64,000 nt of DNA. It comes from Adenophora triphylla var. japonica. Lineage: Eukaryota; Streptophyta; Magnoliopsida; Asterales; Campanulaceae. The translations under genes and the position numbers were made by a program. The notes below the pieces were generated by a model. It saw nothing but the letters and a program-made list of their open reading frames with translations. It did no database searches and was not told the origin of the DNA. Location of the stretch: positions 261,501-325,500 of the forward strand of contig JAFEMH010002447.1 in the NCBI GenBank assembly GCA_022495995.1. The letters run 5' to 3'. Positions 46,718-59,140 of this stretch are shown in pieces; position 1 is the stretch's first letter; each line of letters opens with the position of its first letter.

Positions 46718-46957
46718 CAATCTTAGTGAGCTAATATCATAAGCACCAGGACCAATTCCACCATACTTACTCTGTCACAGAAAACCAAGGTACATGAAAA
46801 TCAAAAATGGAGTAGAAACGAACCTAAATGTTGTCTTGGACACCAACATTAGAGATTCTGAAGGAGTGTACGAACTGGTCAAAGTAGAAAGCATGCTTCT
46901 TGGGTGGCCTCTCTCAAAGCTGCCTCATCAATTTGGATAACAAGTTGAGTTCCTTGT
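46718..46957 (-). pseudogene. METE: Captured fragment of cobalamin-independent methionine synthase
   Basis: Two exon-like blocks. Block 1 (46957-46823) reads VIQIDEAALRE and, after a one-base shift, HAFYFDQFVHSFR followed by ISNVGVQD, matching the C-terminal catalytic half of plant METE. Block 2 (46771-46718), after an intron-like gap ending in GTGACAG, reads KYGGIGPGAYDI, matching the KYGAGIGPGVYDIHS segment known further downstream. The METE segment that should lie between them (IHTHMC and onward) is absent. METE makes methionine from homocysteine with methyl-tetrahydrofolate; this scrap cannot. It lies within CACTA no. 2 in the same direction as the recA pieces. Frameshifts show no selection for protein. 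Confidence 0.82.
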
Positions 46958-47365
46958 CTGCATGATTTGTTATAGCATCTTGAACAACTATCGCACATAA
47001 CGAAGCTAGCATGAGAAAAATAATAGGTGATAGACACAAAATCAGAGCAAGATGAAAAAGTACTTCACTAAATATACAACATGAACAGATATGCAGACTA
47101 CATGAACAGATCTAAAAAAGTCTAAATACCTGACATACCTTCCCCTCCTCCTTTATCCAGGCTTGGGACCGGCAATGCAATGCAATATACTACAACGGCA
47201 TTGGTGGAGTTAAAAAGGGGTTAGTTAATAGGTCATGCATTCATCTTCAAAAAAATAAGTAATACCAAGTTCTAAATGTATAATAGCAATAAAAAAACAT
47301 AGGAAACATACATGTCCAAATCAAAGAAAACAAAATTTAACTTAGAGGCTTTCAACTACAAGCTA

Positions 47366-47471
<106 letters not shown>

Positions 47472-47737
47472 CATTGCTCTTTAGAGACAGGAGTAATCTG
47501 ATGGGACAAGTTAATGAGTTTATGGATCAAATAAAAAGAGTAAGAAGGTAAGAGGAAAATTAATTTGTATAGTAAATGAAGCAGAACAAAAGCAAAGGGG
47601 TGCAGAGAATCTTCTCTGAATGAATCCAAGACCGCCCTTTATGGTTTATAAATCATAACTTTATAGGCCAATAAAGGCATAAAACCAGTTCACTAGACAA
47701 CCCTTTATGGTTTATAAATCATAACATTATAGGCCAA

Positions 47738-49371
47738 TGTAAGTGCTCCAATTTGAGTTGTTAGTATTTTCGTTAGAAAATTAACGGAAGTTTTAACATT
47801 CCTAACATTTCTAACATTTCTAACCAACCAAGGGTAGATTAGGGTTTGCCATTTAAAGTTAAACCAAGGAAAGAATCTCAAAAAAGCAAAAGAAATTGGA
47901 AAAATCCGAATTGGGCAAGTTGAAAAACATAAACTGCTGGATTTTTGAATTTTATTCTTCCTGTTCAAAGCCTGGAGCAGCATTTAATGAACAAAGGCAT
48001 CGTTTACAATACCCTCCGCGCGGACATGATTGCATTTTCCAGAGGCCTATAAATTGAACCCTCCTCTCTCGCCTTACACAACAAAAATCATTCACAAAGA
48101 ATAAAGACATCAAGGCGAAAAATAGAGAGAAAACAGTGGGAATTCACTTGAATTGCCACCATTTTCTCTCCAATCTTTCCCAAATCTCACTCACTCACAA
48201 ACACTTCAAATCACTCTCATACATACTCTCATACATATACTAACTCAAGCTCAAATCACCCTTTAGGAGGAGGATTAGAGAGAAAACATAAAGGACTTCA
48301 TTGTTATCTACTTGTTTTCTCTTTAACCAACTCAAATCATCAACCCTAAACACTTTCAAACCCTAAACACATTCAAGCCTTGAATCCATTCATACACAAA
48401 ACACAAGGAAGATAGGTATAACCTCCCTCTCCTTACCCTAAAATTCTCTCATCCATGCATGCATTTTCAAACTCCAAAATGTAGTTTATTCATCTTCTTG
48501 CCCTAGATCCAAGAAGATCACCATGGAAGTTCATCTCCATGGTTGATCTTCTACAAGGATCAACATTCTCTCCAAAGTATTCTTACTTACTTGCAAATGC
48601 ATTTTCAAAACCCTAAAAACCATTTTCATACATCAAATCTTCATTTTCAAAGGATAAAATTCCCCTTCCCAAGCGAATGAAATGCTTAGTCCTAATGTAC
48701 CCCAAGGATGGTTTGATATAGTTGATTCACCACTAAAATGTTAAGTGATCACTAATCAAAACCTAGGGAAATGGGGACAAGCATGGATGCAAAACCCCCT
48801 TTAAAATCATGTTTTTCCTTCTTGAGAAGTTGCTGTCCAGTAGCAATTTTCTAAGACCCCAGTCCATGGTCTAATTTTTTGGACACAGATAAACTTGGAA
48901 TTTGGTGTTTACTACAAAACACTTTTTGTAGCCAACATCTAGAGATTTCCAGAAATATTTTTACTTTATTTTTTGCGTGAGTAAAACTCCATATTTCAAA
49001 TTTTCCTTTAAAGGTCAGTTCATCAGTCTCTGGAAATCCAGATTTCACATCTGAGATTTCCAGAAGGTTTTGGTCCCTCAAATCATCTACAAAATGGGAA
49101 GTTCTTTTACAGAAAACTTATTTAAGGTGTTTTGAACATTTTTCATTCTCGGACTTTTCCCAGATTCGGTAGTTTTCAAGCCCTAAAGTCCATTTCAAAA
49201 TCAAGTGTCCACTGCCTTTTTCATTCTGGCAGAAATGGTTTTCAACTTCCAAAAATCTTTTGAGTACCAAATCTCAACCCAAAAATCACACCAAAAATCA
49301 TGGTATCTGTCAAAAGTCTAATAAAGAATTCCCAATTTTTACTTCCCCCAGTTTCAACTTATTTTGGCCAA

Positions 49372-49416
<45 letters not shown>

Positions 49417-49604
49417 AATGGTTTTTAGCTTGGAAGACTCGTTTTACGAGGCATTCCGGGTGCACACTAACGTCCTCCCCGGCGTGTAACGTGACCTCCG
49501 AACCCAAATTTCTAATCTCGGACATTTTTCAAAGTTTTGGCCCTTAAAACAAAAATGGCGTGGCGACTCCGTTTGATTTTCAAAAAAAAATCGGGTACAT
49601 CACA
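47738..49604 (+). mobile_element. Left LTR of the Ogre/Tat-like element
   Basis: 1867 bases with a TATA box (TATAAAT, 48048-48054) followed by a CT-rich leader that contains telobox-like AACCCTAAACAC motifs near 48340-48370. A CA run at 49376-49412 is longer here than in the right LTR. The rest is about 97 percent alike by eye. Confidence 0.9.
48048..48054 (+). promoter_or_regulatory. TATA box in the Ogre/Tat-like LTR
   Basis: CCTATAAATTGAACCC followed by a pyrimidine-rich leader; the same site is at 59457-59463 in the right LTR. Transcription should begin about 30 bases on, near the CTTACACAAC stretch. Confidence 0.6.
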
Positions 49605-49605
49605 G

Positions 49606-49623
49606 TGGCGACTCCGCTGGGGA
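49606..49623 (+). promoter_or_regulatory. Primer-binding site of the Ogre/Tat-like element
   Basis: TGGCGACTCCGCTGGGGA, one base after the LTR end. This is the tRNA-Arg-type PBS reported for Ogre elements (from memory of the family). A shorter TGGCGACTCCG also occurs inside the LTR near its end. Confidence 0.8.
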
Positions 49624-51089
49624 TTAATAAGTTTTTTCTTAAAAAAAATTGATATTTGGTATATTGGTGGAAACCATCAAACTTCCCGTTATCGCTCCTA
49701 ACACGAGTCGGGGATAAATTGTGGTTTAACAATCCCACGTACCGGTATCATTGTTATTTCAAAAAAAAAAGAAAAGCTTTTGAGGGTCAAGCTTCCGTCC
49801 CGGCATTAAAAATCATTTGTTGTGTGTGTTGATTTTTGCACATTTTTGTGTTTGTTTTGGCCGCCTCGGAAAAAGTCAAAATTTTGACTGTCGAAATCAT
49901 GTCCCTAACTGTTGGAATTTTTGTGCTTATGTGCTTATGTGTTCATTAAATTTCAAAAAAAAAAAAAATTCAAAAAAAAAATTTCAAAAAAAAAAGATTT
50001 TTCAAAAAGAAAATTTTCAAAAAAATAAAATAAAAAATCATGCATCATATTTTTTAAGACACATGAAAAATTTCTATTTTACTCAGAAAAAGAAGATAGA
50101 CTGCTTGCACACTACGCGCACGTTGACCGTACACTGCACACTACGTCCCTAACCCGGGGAAATCCTTGTCGCGGCCCGTTTGGTCTTATTACGCCTCTCG
50201 GTGCAAGCACATGACTACCCAAACATCCCATGGAGCCTCGTGTCGACCATGCACTTGTCCGTGACACACTTTTGTCCGAGACCCGGTTGGTTTTTAGTTT
50301 GGTCTGTGTCATGCCCTGTCTGTGTATAGACCTTTCCTTTCAAAGCCTTTGTCGGCATACCGACTCAATATCTTTCGGGGACCCTAATCAGTTGAAGTCA
50401 TGTCGATTTTTCGCCGCAGACTTTGACCAAGATATTGACCGGCGCCTTGACTTCGGCTCGATCGGCACAAATTATACACTCGACTCCCAAGCATGACACC
50501 GAGTCATCAAGGATTAATGATTATTCCATGCCTAATTACGGCCTAATTGACGACAAGTCAAGATCAATTGTGGACATTTATCACCCAAATCATGCCGACT
50601 TTTTGTCGAGCTCCTGACATGATCTTGACTTTGACGTCGCCTTGTCCGTAATTTACATCGAATGCTCGTTAAGACTCGATTACCCGCCGACTTTTAGGAT
50701 CGTTTTTCTTTCGATCGGTGGGACCCGCTTGCCCTATAGGACCCTCGCCCGGGCCGCTCCACCCCGGGAGGTCGAAATACTGTGGAATACGAGGGGCTTA
50801 TAGACGTAGTGACAGGCCCACCGATCCAGATCCGCAGTAGTTTGTGAAAAAGAAGAGCAATCTTTTCCAACCGATTAGGTTTAATAAAACATGTTTTAAG
50901 TAAATTTAAACAAATAATCGCATGTTGCATGAGACCTAAGCCCAAACACCAACCTCGTTCCGCTTTCCCGAGTCCGAACCACACCCTTTCGTGCCTTCCA
51001 CAAGAAGCAAAGTTTGGATCAAGCCCCTGGTCATCGTTTGTTCAAATTTCGCCATTCCGGAGTCGATACTTCATCGGTTTCCTCCTCGC
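49624..51089 (+). other. Leader region of the Ogre/Tat-like element
   Basis: About 1.5 kb of non-coding sequence after the PBS, with a run of A-rich tracts (49950-50035) separated by TTTC. Long leaders are usual in Ogre-type elements. No convincing frame. Confidence 0.5.
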
Positions 51090-53400
51090 TTCAGCTCAAA
51101 GTTTCGTAATGGCCAACTCGTAGGAGAACAAAGGGGGACGATGCATCCGCACCGAAAATTCACAAAATGCCGAGCAAAGTGGAATCGATGTTGGAACAGA
51201 TAAGACAACATCAAGAGGCTCAGCATCACCGGCTTATGGGAAGGTATCGAAACCAGGCTAGCAATTGTTCGCAACCCTAATGGAACCTTTACGGTTGATG
51301 CGAAGATTGGAACTAATTACACTCCCGGGTATGCCAACTACCGTCAAATGCCCGGTTCCCTTTCGTGTGGAACTACTAATGGGCCAAGCATCCCCAAACC
51401 TATCACTCGGCCGCCTCTCGGCCCCATCGTATCGATACTCCCTCAGCAATCCGATCTTGGTCAACTTCCCCTGGCACCTCTCGCTTTCACCTTTGGGTTT
51501 CAATCAGTCACGTTTCGCCTCGCAGCCTGGAATGGGTCGGGCCGCTACTCCAAAACCTCGGCCTCGGCCCGGGCCATCGGGCCTGGAATTGGTCGCTTAG
51601 TACATCTCACCCCTACTCGATACTCCTCAACACTCCGATCTAGGTCAACCTGCCCCCGGTGCCTCTCGTGTCTCATCACCAGATTGAATCGCTTGCCTTT
51701 CGCCCCACGCCTTGGAAGGGGCCGGGCTTTACTACTTCACAACATCGCCTGTTTGTGTCATCATCTCGGAATGGGTCGGGCCGCGACTTCTCAAGCCCAA
51801 AGAAGTGTGACATGGCTCCGCAAGCCATTTTGGGTCGGGCTTTGCTTCTCGTGCTCCATGGTTCGTAGGGGGCCGGCTTGCTTCCTCCAATTCTCAAAGC
51901 ACACTTGCCCCTATGATACCGCAAGATCACATGGGCCACTGTGCTCTTATCACCACTTCATCGTTTACCATATTCACAACATCCTCCAAGCTCTACCTCG
52001 TCCCTCCGGTTGGGAAGTCCGACAAGGTGTCAAATGCTCCTCATCAAATTCTCCACCCTACTGCTTACGCAAGCCGCTCCCGCTCATCAAGTACAAGATG
52101 CACATTACCCTTGTAGTCACGTTCCTCGGTGTGGTCAAGACACGTTTAGTCCTACCGTTACGATGCCTCAAATCTCATATCTTCAATGCTTTTGGATCCA
52201 CACTCACCGCTCCTCGGTATCCAACCATTACGAGCCATATATCCTCATCTTCGGCAATTTGCCCGGGACTTATGAGGAGGGTTATGGTCACGATTTTAAT
52301 GCTCGATTGTCATCCCTCCCACCAAAGTACTTCCTACCGTGGTTTCATTTATCGATGCCGCCTTGTGGCGGTTTCGTGCGCCCTAGTGTTCCTATTGACT
52401 CGTCCAATGGATTATTGAAAGAACCACCGAGAAGGTACAAGAAAAGCCTAGCAACGAGAGTATCGACGATCGCTCGACTCGGGCCATCTCACCATACCAA
52501 TCTTGTGTATCTCGACACGAATGAGGTTTACAAAAGGTCAAATCTCGACGATTACATCGATGATTACATCAAAAGGGTTCGTGCACGGGGAAGCACTACG
52601 GTCGGAACATGTCTCATCGCTATAAACCTTACCCTTCCAACACGGCTGCAACATCCATCAAAGGAAAGAAGGCATTGCATACAAATGACGGCATCCAAAA
52701 GCAACCAAGAAATGGTGGTCCTCTAAGGCAACGAGAACATTTTTATGATTTTGGGATGCCCATGGGCTTAATTTTCAAGTGGTTTAGTAAAGGAAGGCCT
52801 TTTGGAGCCTCTCAAGGACTACCATCCGAGGAGCTCAAATGCACCCCTCAACATGAGTAAGCACTTGCGCCTTCCATGATCATTATGGCCACACGACCGA
52901 CAAGCTGCACGATCTTGAAGAGAGCGGTTCAAAGGTTAATCGAAGCGGGCAAGCTTGAGTGCCCCAATGGACCAAAACCGGCGAACCCCGTTCGTAATGG
53001 TGACCAAGTCAATGACCAAATCTCGAATCAAAGAGCGTTAAGAGTTTATTCTCCCCAAAGGAAAAATCACATCCCAAGGATTTGGGTGTTCCCTTAAGCA
53101 AAGTTTTCAATAGCTTGCTAAAGCGGGGTCTCCTCGAACCCATGAGAAACTATCGGCCCGAAACCCCAATGCTCCTTTGGATACCTCCAAGCATTGTGCC
53201 TTTCATCGGTACTCATAGGCACTTGACGGACGATTGCGCCCCCTGAAAAGGCAATCCAAGGTTTGATTGAGCAAGGGAAGTTAGAGGTGCTGAAGGGCCC
53301 AATCTTTGTCGGTAACCCGTTCCCTAGAAATAACAACATGAGCGTCAACATGGTCGAGTTTGGTGATTCAAGACTCGTGGGCATAATGGAATTTGACTCG
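51090..53400 (+). pseudogene. Remnants of Ogre/Tat-like gag
   Basis: No long frame survives, but pieces of gag can be read in several frames: SKVESMLEQIRQHQEAQ near 51172; a Pro-rich stretch with NYRQMPGS near 51330; FYDFGMPMGLIFKW near 52740; the Cys/His-linker motif HYGHTTDKLHDL then KRAVQRLIEAGKLECP near 52886-52960; and a second AIQGLIEQGKLEVLKGP with NPFPRNNNMSVNMVEF at 53250-53365. The last two match the repeated 'LKxxIQxLIDxGxL' segment near the C-terminus of Tat-group gag. A duplicated segment may explain two copies. Confidence 0.65.
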
Positions 53401-56400
53401 CCCTTTTGTGATCGATGAACCAGTCATCGCAGGCAATGAAAATGGCTGGATTGGGCAAGGGATTGCCAAAGAAATCTGGTGGAAAGATCTGCGATAGTTC
53501 CCATCTCCCGGCGTCGAAGAGTAAATGCATGGTCCAACAAAGAAAGAGCAAAGCGGCTAGACTAGGGGCTACCTATCTCTAAAATAGTCTTTTAGTCAAC
53601 CTTCGTAGGTTCTAGTACCTCTCTTTCACCTAAGTCCTTCCTGGACATTTGTCGTTGTAGTCCATTTTGGACATAATAGTTAAATGTCTAACTTTTATAT
53701 ATATGTCTTCTTTCTTTTCTTGCTAGACTCGAGACATCACTTGCGCACCCACGTTATACTTAATTGAAATGGTTTTATCCAAAATGATCACTTGTGCTGC
53801 TCAACCACTAATTCTTTGAAATGATTAATATTTAAATTAATCGAAGTGAGAAAATCAATTGATATCCTTTTCAAATTGGGACTTACCCAACTCCTCATCT
53901 TGCATCTCATATGCTCACATCCCTTTCATCATCATCATCTCGTTGCTCAATGAATTTGCATGGATCTTTTCTCATTTAAAGCTTAAGCAAGCAATGAAGA
54001 CTTAATCTCGTTTAGGTCATTCGGTAGGGATTGCGGTTGAAGCCTTTCACCCATAGGAAAAACATTACCTCACCCCGCTAAACAATACCCTTTCATTTCA
54101 AGATCGGCGTGTTTTGAAACCCCATTCAGCCATCACCTTTGCTCCTTGCCAAGAGAAGTCCAAGCAACGCCAAAGAAGTTAGCTTCGAGAGTCGACGATG
54201 CAAGGAAAGATAATTCCCAATTCCTCAAAGAGGCCTTCCAAATTATCAAAAGAAGGATTTTAAATCCTCACAATTCAGCAAAAATCCTCAACGTCTCAGG
54301 AGGCTCTTCAAAAAAAAAAAGAAGAAAGAAAATAGAAAAGCTCAAGCAAGAACTTCAAAAAAAAGGGGGACCGTCGATCCTCACAATTCAGCAAAAGTCC
54401 CCGACTTCTCAAGAAGCTCTCCAATGATAAAAAAGGAGCCCGAATCCTCGCAAGTTCGCAAAAGTTCTCGACGACTTGGACTTCCTCTCACCATTACCTT
54501 AAATCAACCCTAATCCATCCTCTCGCTTTTAGAGGATATTCCCATTGCCATTACCCTCGCCTTTGGCCAAAGTCAAAATCTGACATCTCATTCTTAGAGG
54601 CAATCAATCTTCCCCGCCGTAGATTTCCCAAACACATCCCTAAAAGCCAACCTCTTATCTTTAGAGGTTCAGTCAGCAAAAGGCCCAGCCGACCTCTCAT
54701 CTTAAGAGGTCACAACTTTCCAAATCACCCGATGGCTGATCGAAGCCCGGAAACCCAGCTACAGTCCTTACCGAATAGTAATTTCATTCCAGTATCTTCA
54801 GGAGCTAAATCAAATTAATGCTTCATTGCTTGCTTAAATTGGAGCCAAATCCATCTCGGCTCAAATGATCAAAGATTGTGCAAATTCAAGTCTGATTCAT
54901 TCGACATTTCATGTGAGCATATTTCATTTCTCCTCCACAAACACTTGCCGTGGATGTCCCACTGGGGCTTCGCATCCGTGTCTTTCATGGACACTCTAAG
55001 GGGATATGTTATTCGAATCTCCAATCCTCAAATTCCCAAAAGAACCTCAAAGTCTTGAATTTTCACACTCATTCTCTCTTCATTCGGGATAAGCCCGAAC
55101 TACGGCGACCTGAGCTCTTCATAATGAAGGGAACGTAGGCAACCAGAAATGGTCCGGTCGAAATCACAAACAAATTCCAAAAAAAAAAAAATCCGTTCTC
55201 ATCAAGGATTGTCCCTATACACTTTCCGCCCTTCCGAGCTTGATTCTCGATATCAGTTGATTTTCTCCTTGTGATTAATCAAAATATTTGTTCATATCAG
55301 ATTTAGGGGTTGAATAACCCGAACATTAACAAAGGGTTTTAAGTAGCCTTGTGATCATCACGAATAAAACAAGTTTTCAAGTGTCTCGACAAGTCTTCTC
55401 TCTCTCCATCATAGGGAAATAGAGCCAAACACTGTCTTTCTGTCAGCAGGGGCTTCCATACACTTTTCCACACCTTATGATGCTTATACTCTCTCAAAAG
55501 AGTCAAACCAAAAGCGAGAGTGTCATACACAAATTCGGGAGAAATTCCCACCTTTCAAAAGATATGCCCCTGCACGTAAACATTTACGAGGTCTTGTCCG
55601 ATGGCCCCGGTTGACTATGGTCACGAAAAGATGGGTGCCTCCTCTGTTAGACTACTCTGAATTTCTTCACGCTGGGGCTTCGCTAAGCGGTTCTCCCGGG
55701 TTCTCCTGTATCAGCTCTTCAAGCTGGGGCTTATATAGTCATCTTTGGGTCCACATTGGGTTCTTCACTACAAGATAGATTCGATCTTCATCAGATTATT
55801 CTCAGGATTGCTTTGCATTACCAATCAGATTGGGACTCTGCTAATTATGTCGAAATCACAACGAGGTTATAAGATTGGGGCCTCGCCAAGTCACTTCTTC
55901 GAAATCTAGACTTTGCCAGTGGTCCTCTGGACTGAATTTTATCAAGTCACAAGAAAGGTCTAGTCACATCAATAGCTAGATTTTCGGCTTGAACTTGGTA
56001 CATAGCAGCTTCCCGTAGCGTCGGAATCTAAGATCTGAGTTTCACCCGGCATTAGCAATTTCATCAAATCATTCTCCGAACAAGGTTTCGGCCAAGTCAC
56101 GGCTCACCCAAATGAAAGAAGTTTCACTCATATCAACGTGCCCTAGAGCACATCGGCATCGGCTTCAAATGACCAAAATTGAGAGGGAAAATTCCAAACA
56201 AGACCCGGATCCGAATCCAATCTCATCAAGATTGAGGTCCATGTGATACCGTTAACAAAACCTCATCAACAACCACTTTGTTTAAATCATAATCGAGGGC
56301 TCTCACCTCCCCACTTGCTCAAAATCTGTTGCAAACAGTCTCCAGACACATACATCCCAATGCATCCCCTCTCATCACCATGCATCCCCACAAAAATATC

Positions 56401-56790
56401 CCAAGGGCTCATGTAGCATGCACAAAACTTGAATCAATAGGAAAAATCCTAAGTGGTTGAAGATCATAAATCATAATTTCCCCACCAAAAGCTTAGGCTA
56501 AGTGCATCTTCGAAAGCAAGTAAATGCATCATCTCGCGAACATATGCAGTGATACTGTCATAATCATTCTGATTCTATGCATGCCTCTGTCATCATGAAT
56601 GTCATATATACATCTTCCTCTCTACTAACCAATGCAGGGATTCGAACGTGAAAGACCATTTTCCTTCGCTATTGAGACTTACCCTCAACAAGGAAGATAT
56701 TTACCAAAGTCCAAAATCAATGGTTTCAACAAAATCGCAAGAAATCAAATGCCCCTTTTCGGCAAGAGATGATTAGGGCAAAACATGTGC
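53401..56790 (+). other. Interior of the Ogre/Tat-like element without recognisable pol
   Basis: About 3.4 kb with no RT, RNase H or integrase motif in six frames. Several short repeats of TTAGAGG-containing phrases (54520-54720) and two copies of AATCCTCACAATTCAGCAAAA (54263, 54376) suggest local duplication. A landmark GAACGTAGGCAACC at about 55131 resembles later GATACGTAGGTAGCC copies. Confidence 0.45.
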
Positions 56791-56796
56791 GGATCA

Positions 56797-57480
56797 CCTC
56801 CGGTGTCTACAAATCGGTCGAGACGCCAAGTTCTCAAATACGGTTCGGTCGAGACGCCAAGTTCTCGAATACGGTTCGGTCGAGACGCCAAGTTCTTAAA
56901 TACGGTGCGGTCGGGGACGCCAAGTTCTCAAATACAGTACGGACAGAGACGCCAAGTTCTCAAATACAAATCGGTCAGAGACGCTAAGTTCTCAAATACA
57001 AGTCGGTCAGAGACGCTAAGTTCTCAAATACAGTTCGGTCAGAGACGCCATGTTCTCAAATACAGTTCGGTCAGAGACGCCAAGTTCTCAAATACAGTAC
57101 GGTCAGGGACGCCAAGTTCTCAAATACAGTATGGACAGAGACGCCAAGTTCTCAAATACAAATCAGTCAGAGACGCTAAGTTCTCAAATACAGTTCGGTC
57201 AGAGACGCCAAGTTCTCAAATACAGTACTGACAAAGACGCCAAGTTCTCAAATGAAAATCGGTCAGAGATGCCAAGTTCTCAAAATGCAAATCGGTCAGG
57301 GATGCCAAGTTCCCAAATATAATACGGTCAGAGATGCCAAGTTCTCAAATACAATTCAGTCAGAGACGCCAATTTCTCAAATACAATTCGATCAGGGACG
57401 CGAAGTTCTCAAAATGCAAATCGGTCAGGGACGCCAAGTTCTCAAATGAAAATCGGTCAGAGACACCAAGTTCTCAAAAG
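56797..57480. repeat. Tandem array, about 32-base unit, roughly 21 copies
   Basis: Units of the form CGGTCAGAGACGCCAAGTTC followed by TCAAATACAGTT repeat from the CGGTCGAGACGCC at about 56815 to 57478. Copies differ by a few bases; a higher-order order is visible, since some blocks of three to five units recur (for example 56920-57020 and 57095-57200). Frames across it are repeat artefacts. Confidence 0.9.
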
Positions 57481-58029
57481 CAAGAAGTCCCAATGTGAAG
57501 ACAAGCTCAACAACTTCTACAAGGTTGACGATCACCAGCAAGATGCGGACTCAACAAACTCCCCCTTCGGGTCAAAATGCCTCCAAAGACGGCAAATCGT
57601 CGGCGGAAACCGCAACCCAACAACTCTTCATCAACATCAGCCGTAGCCTCGGTCCTTCCGGCGGCTACGGTAAGTACATCACAGTATGAAAGCATATCTT
57701 AGTCAACTACTTTTCTAAAAGAACATTATCATCAAATCTTAGGGTGACTTCCCAAAAATAGTCAAGTCTTAGGGCGACTTCCCAAAAATAGTCAAATCTT
57801 GGCGACTTCCCAAAAAACATACCTCGGGTGACTCCCAAATACCGTCAAACCATCAAAGACCATCCCCGGCTTGTCGAACTACGTCCGTACTTGATTCACA
57901 CTCGGGATACGTAGGTAGCCTACCGTAGGTCCAGCCGCTTGACCAACACGGTTACCCTTTTCCCGGTAATCCTCGTAAGCTCGAATCTTCCCCGGAGAAC
58001 GCCCTCGAACAGTCTCCCTCAGGTATAAA

Positions 58030-58195
58030 CCTCGACTTAGGTTCATACTCCTGAACTAGGTCCCCATTTAGGTTCATACTCCTGAACTAGGTCCCCACTT
58101 AGGTTTATACTCCTGAACTAGGTCCCCATTTAGGTTCATACTCCTGAACTGAATTCTCATTTAGGTTCATACTTCTAAACCTCAGCTTAGGTTCA
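58030..58195. repeat. Tandem array, about 34-base unit (TTAGGTTCATACTCCTGAAC)
   Basis: Five imperfect copies of TTAGGTTCATACTCCTGAAC followed by TAGGTCCCCATT. They decay toward the right end (CTTCTAAACCTCAGC). Confidence 0.85.
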
Positions 58196-58339
58196 TCCCC
58201 GACGAAAGTTAACGGAATTTCGGTCCCTTCAAATGAAGTCCACCAAAAGATTGTCTATCCCCTCGGAGTCTGTCCCCAACGAAAGGATACGAACATCGAA
58301 GGAAATCATTTCAAAACAAATTGATACCTCCAGATCACT

Positions 58340-58578
58340 CTTCATCAAGGTTCGAGGCACCTAAGATGCCATCATCAAGGTTCGAGGCACCTAAGACGCC
58401 ATCATCAAGGTCCGAGGCACCTAAGACGCCATCATCAAGGTTCAAGGCACCTAAGACGCCATCATCAAGGTCCGAGGCACCTAAGACGCCATCATCAAGG
58501 TTCAAGGCACCTAAGACGCCATCATCAAGGTTCGAGACACCTAAGACCCCATCATTAAGGTTTGAGGCACCTAAAACG
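58340..58578. repeat. Tandem array, 30-base unit, eight copies
   Basis: Eight copies of AAGGTTCGAGGCACCTAAGA followed by CGCCATCATC, exactly 30 bases each and therefore open in both directions as a 10-residue repeat. The open frames are a consequence of the unit length and not evidence of a gene. Confidence 0.92.
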
Positions 58579-59140
58579 CTATCACACACAACACGAGTAA
58601 AGCGATAAATTGCAATCATCCCCTAATTCGACAAATCGAAACCATTACCAGGGCGACTTCCCAAAAATAGTCAAACCTTAGGGCGACTTCCCTAAAATAG
58701 TCAAGTCTTAGGGCGACTTCCCTAAAATAGTCAAGTCTTAGGGCGACTTCCCAAAAATAGTCAAACGTAGGACTTCCTAAGAAATGAGTCAAGTCTTGGG
58801 CTGACTTCCAAAAATAGTCAAACCTTAGGGTGACTTCCCAAAATAGTCAAATCATAGGGTGACTTCCCAAAAATAGTCAGATCTTACCATAGGGTGACTT
58901 CCCAAAAATAGTCGATCATAGGGTGACTTCCCAAAAATAGTCAGATCTTAGGTTGACATCCTAAAATAGTCATTCCAAGGTCAAAGACTTGAACTACGGC
59001 CGGCTTGATTCCCATTCGGGATACGTAGGTAGCCTATTAAATAGGTTCAGCCACTCGATCACTTGATCATCCTGTCAAATATGGAGCCTTACTCTTATCG
59101 ACGACCCGCTTCCTTCGAAAGCACCGTCGCCGAGGGCTAC

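Larger units (their letters stand above)
57735..58975. repeat. Two clusters of a 30-base GGGCGACTTCCC repeat
   Basis: Units of CTTAGGGCGACTTCCC plus AAAAATAGTCAAAT occur in one cluster at about 57738-57835 and a second at about 58650-58970 (about ten copies). Between them are two other arrays, so the interior is a mosaic of unrelated tandem families. Confidence 0.85.

Noticed and set aside
51348..52418. 356-codon plus-strand frame in the Ogre-like interior
   Set aside because: The residue composition (Ser/Pro/Arg/Leu-rich) is that of a shifted frame; recognisable gag pieces are in other frames.
56769..57449. Several frames of a QVLKY-type repeat protein
   Set aside because: They are shadows of the 32-base tandem array, in changing frames and without a promoter or start context.
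58321..58619. Open frames on both strands across the 30-base repeat array
   Set aside because: A unit length divisible by three keeps any frame open; the repeat itself explains both.
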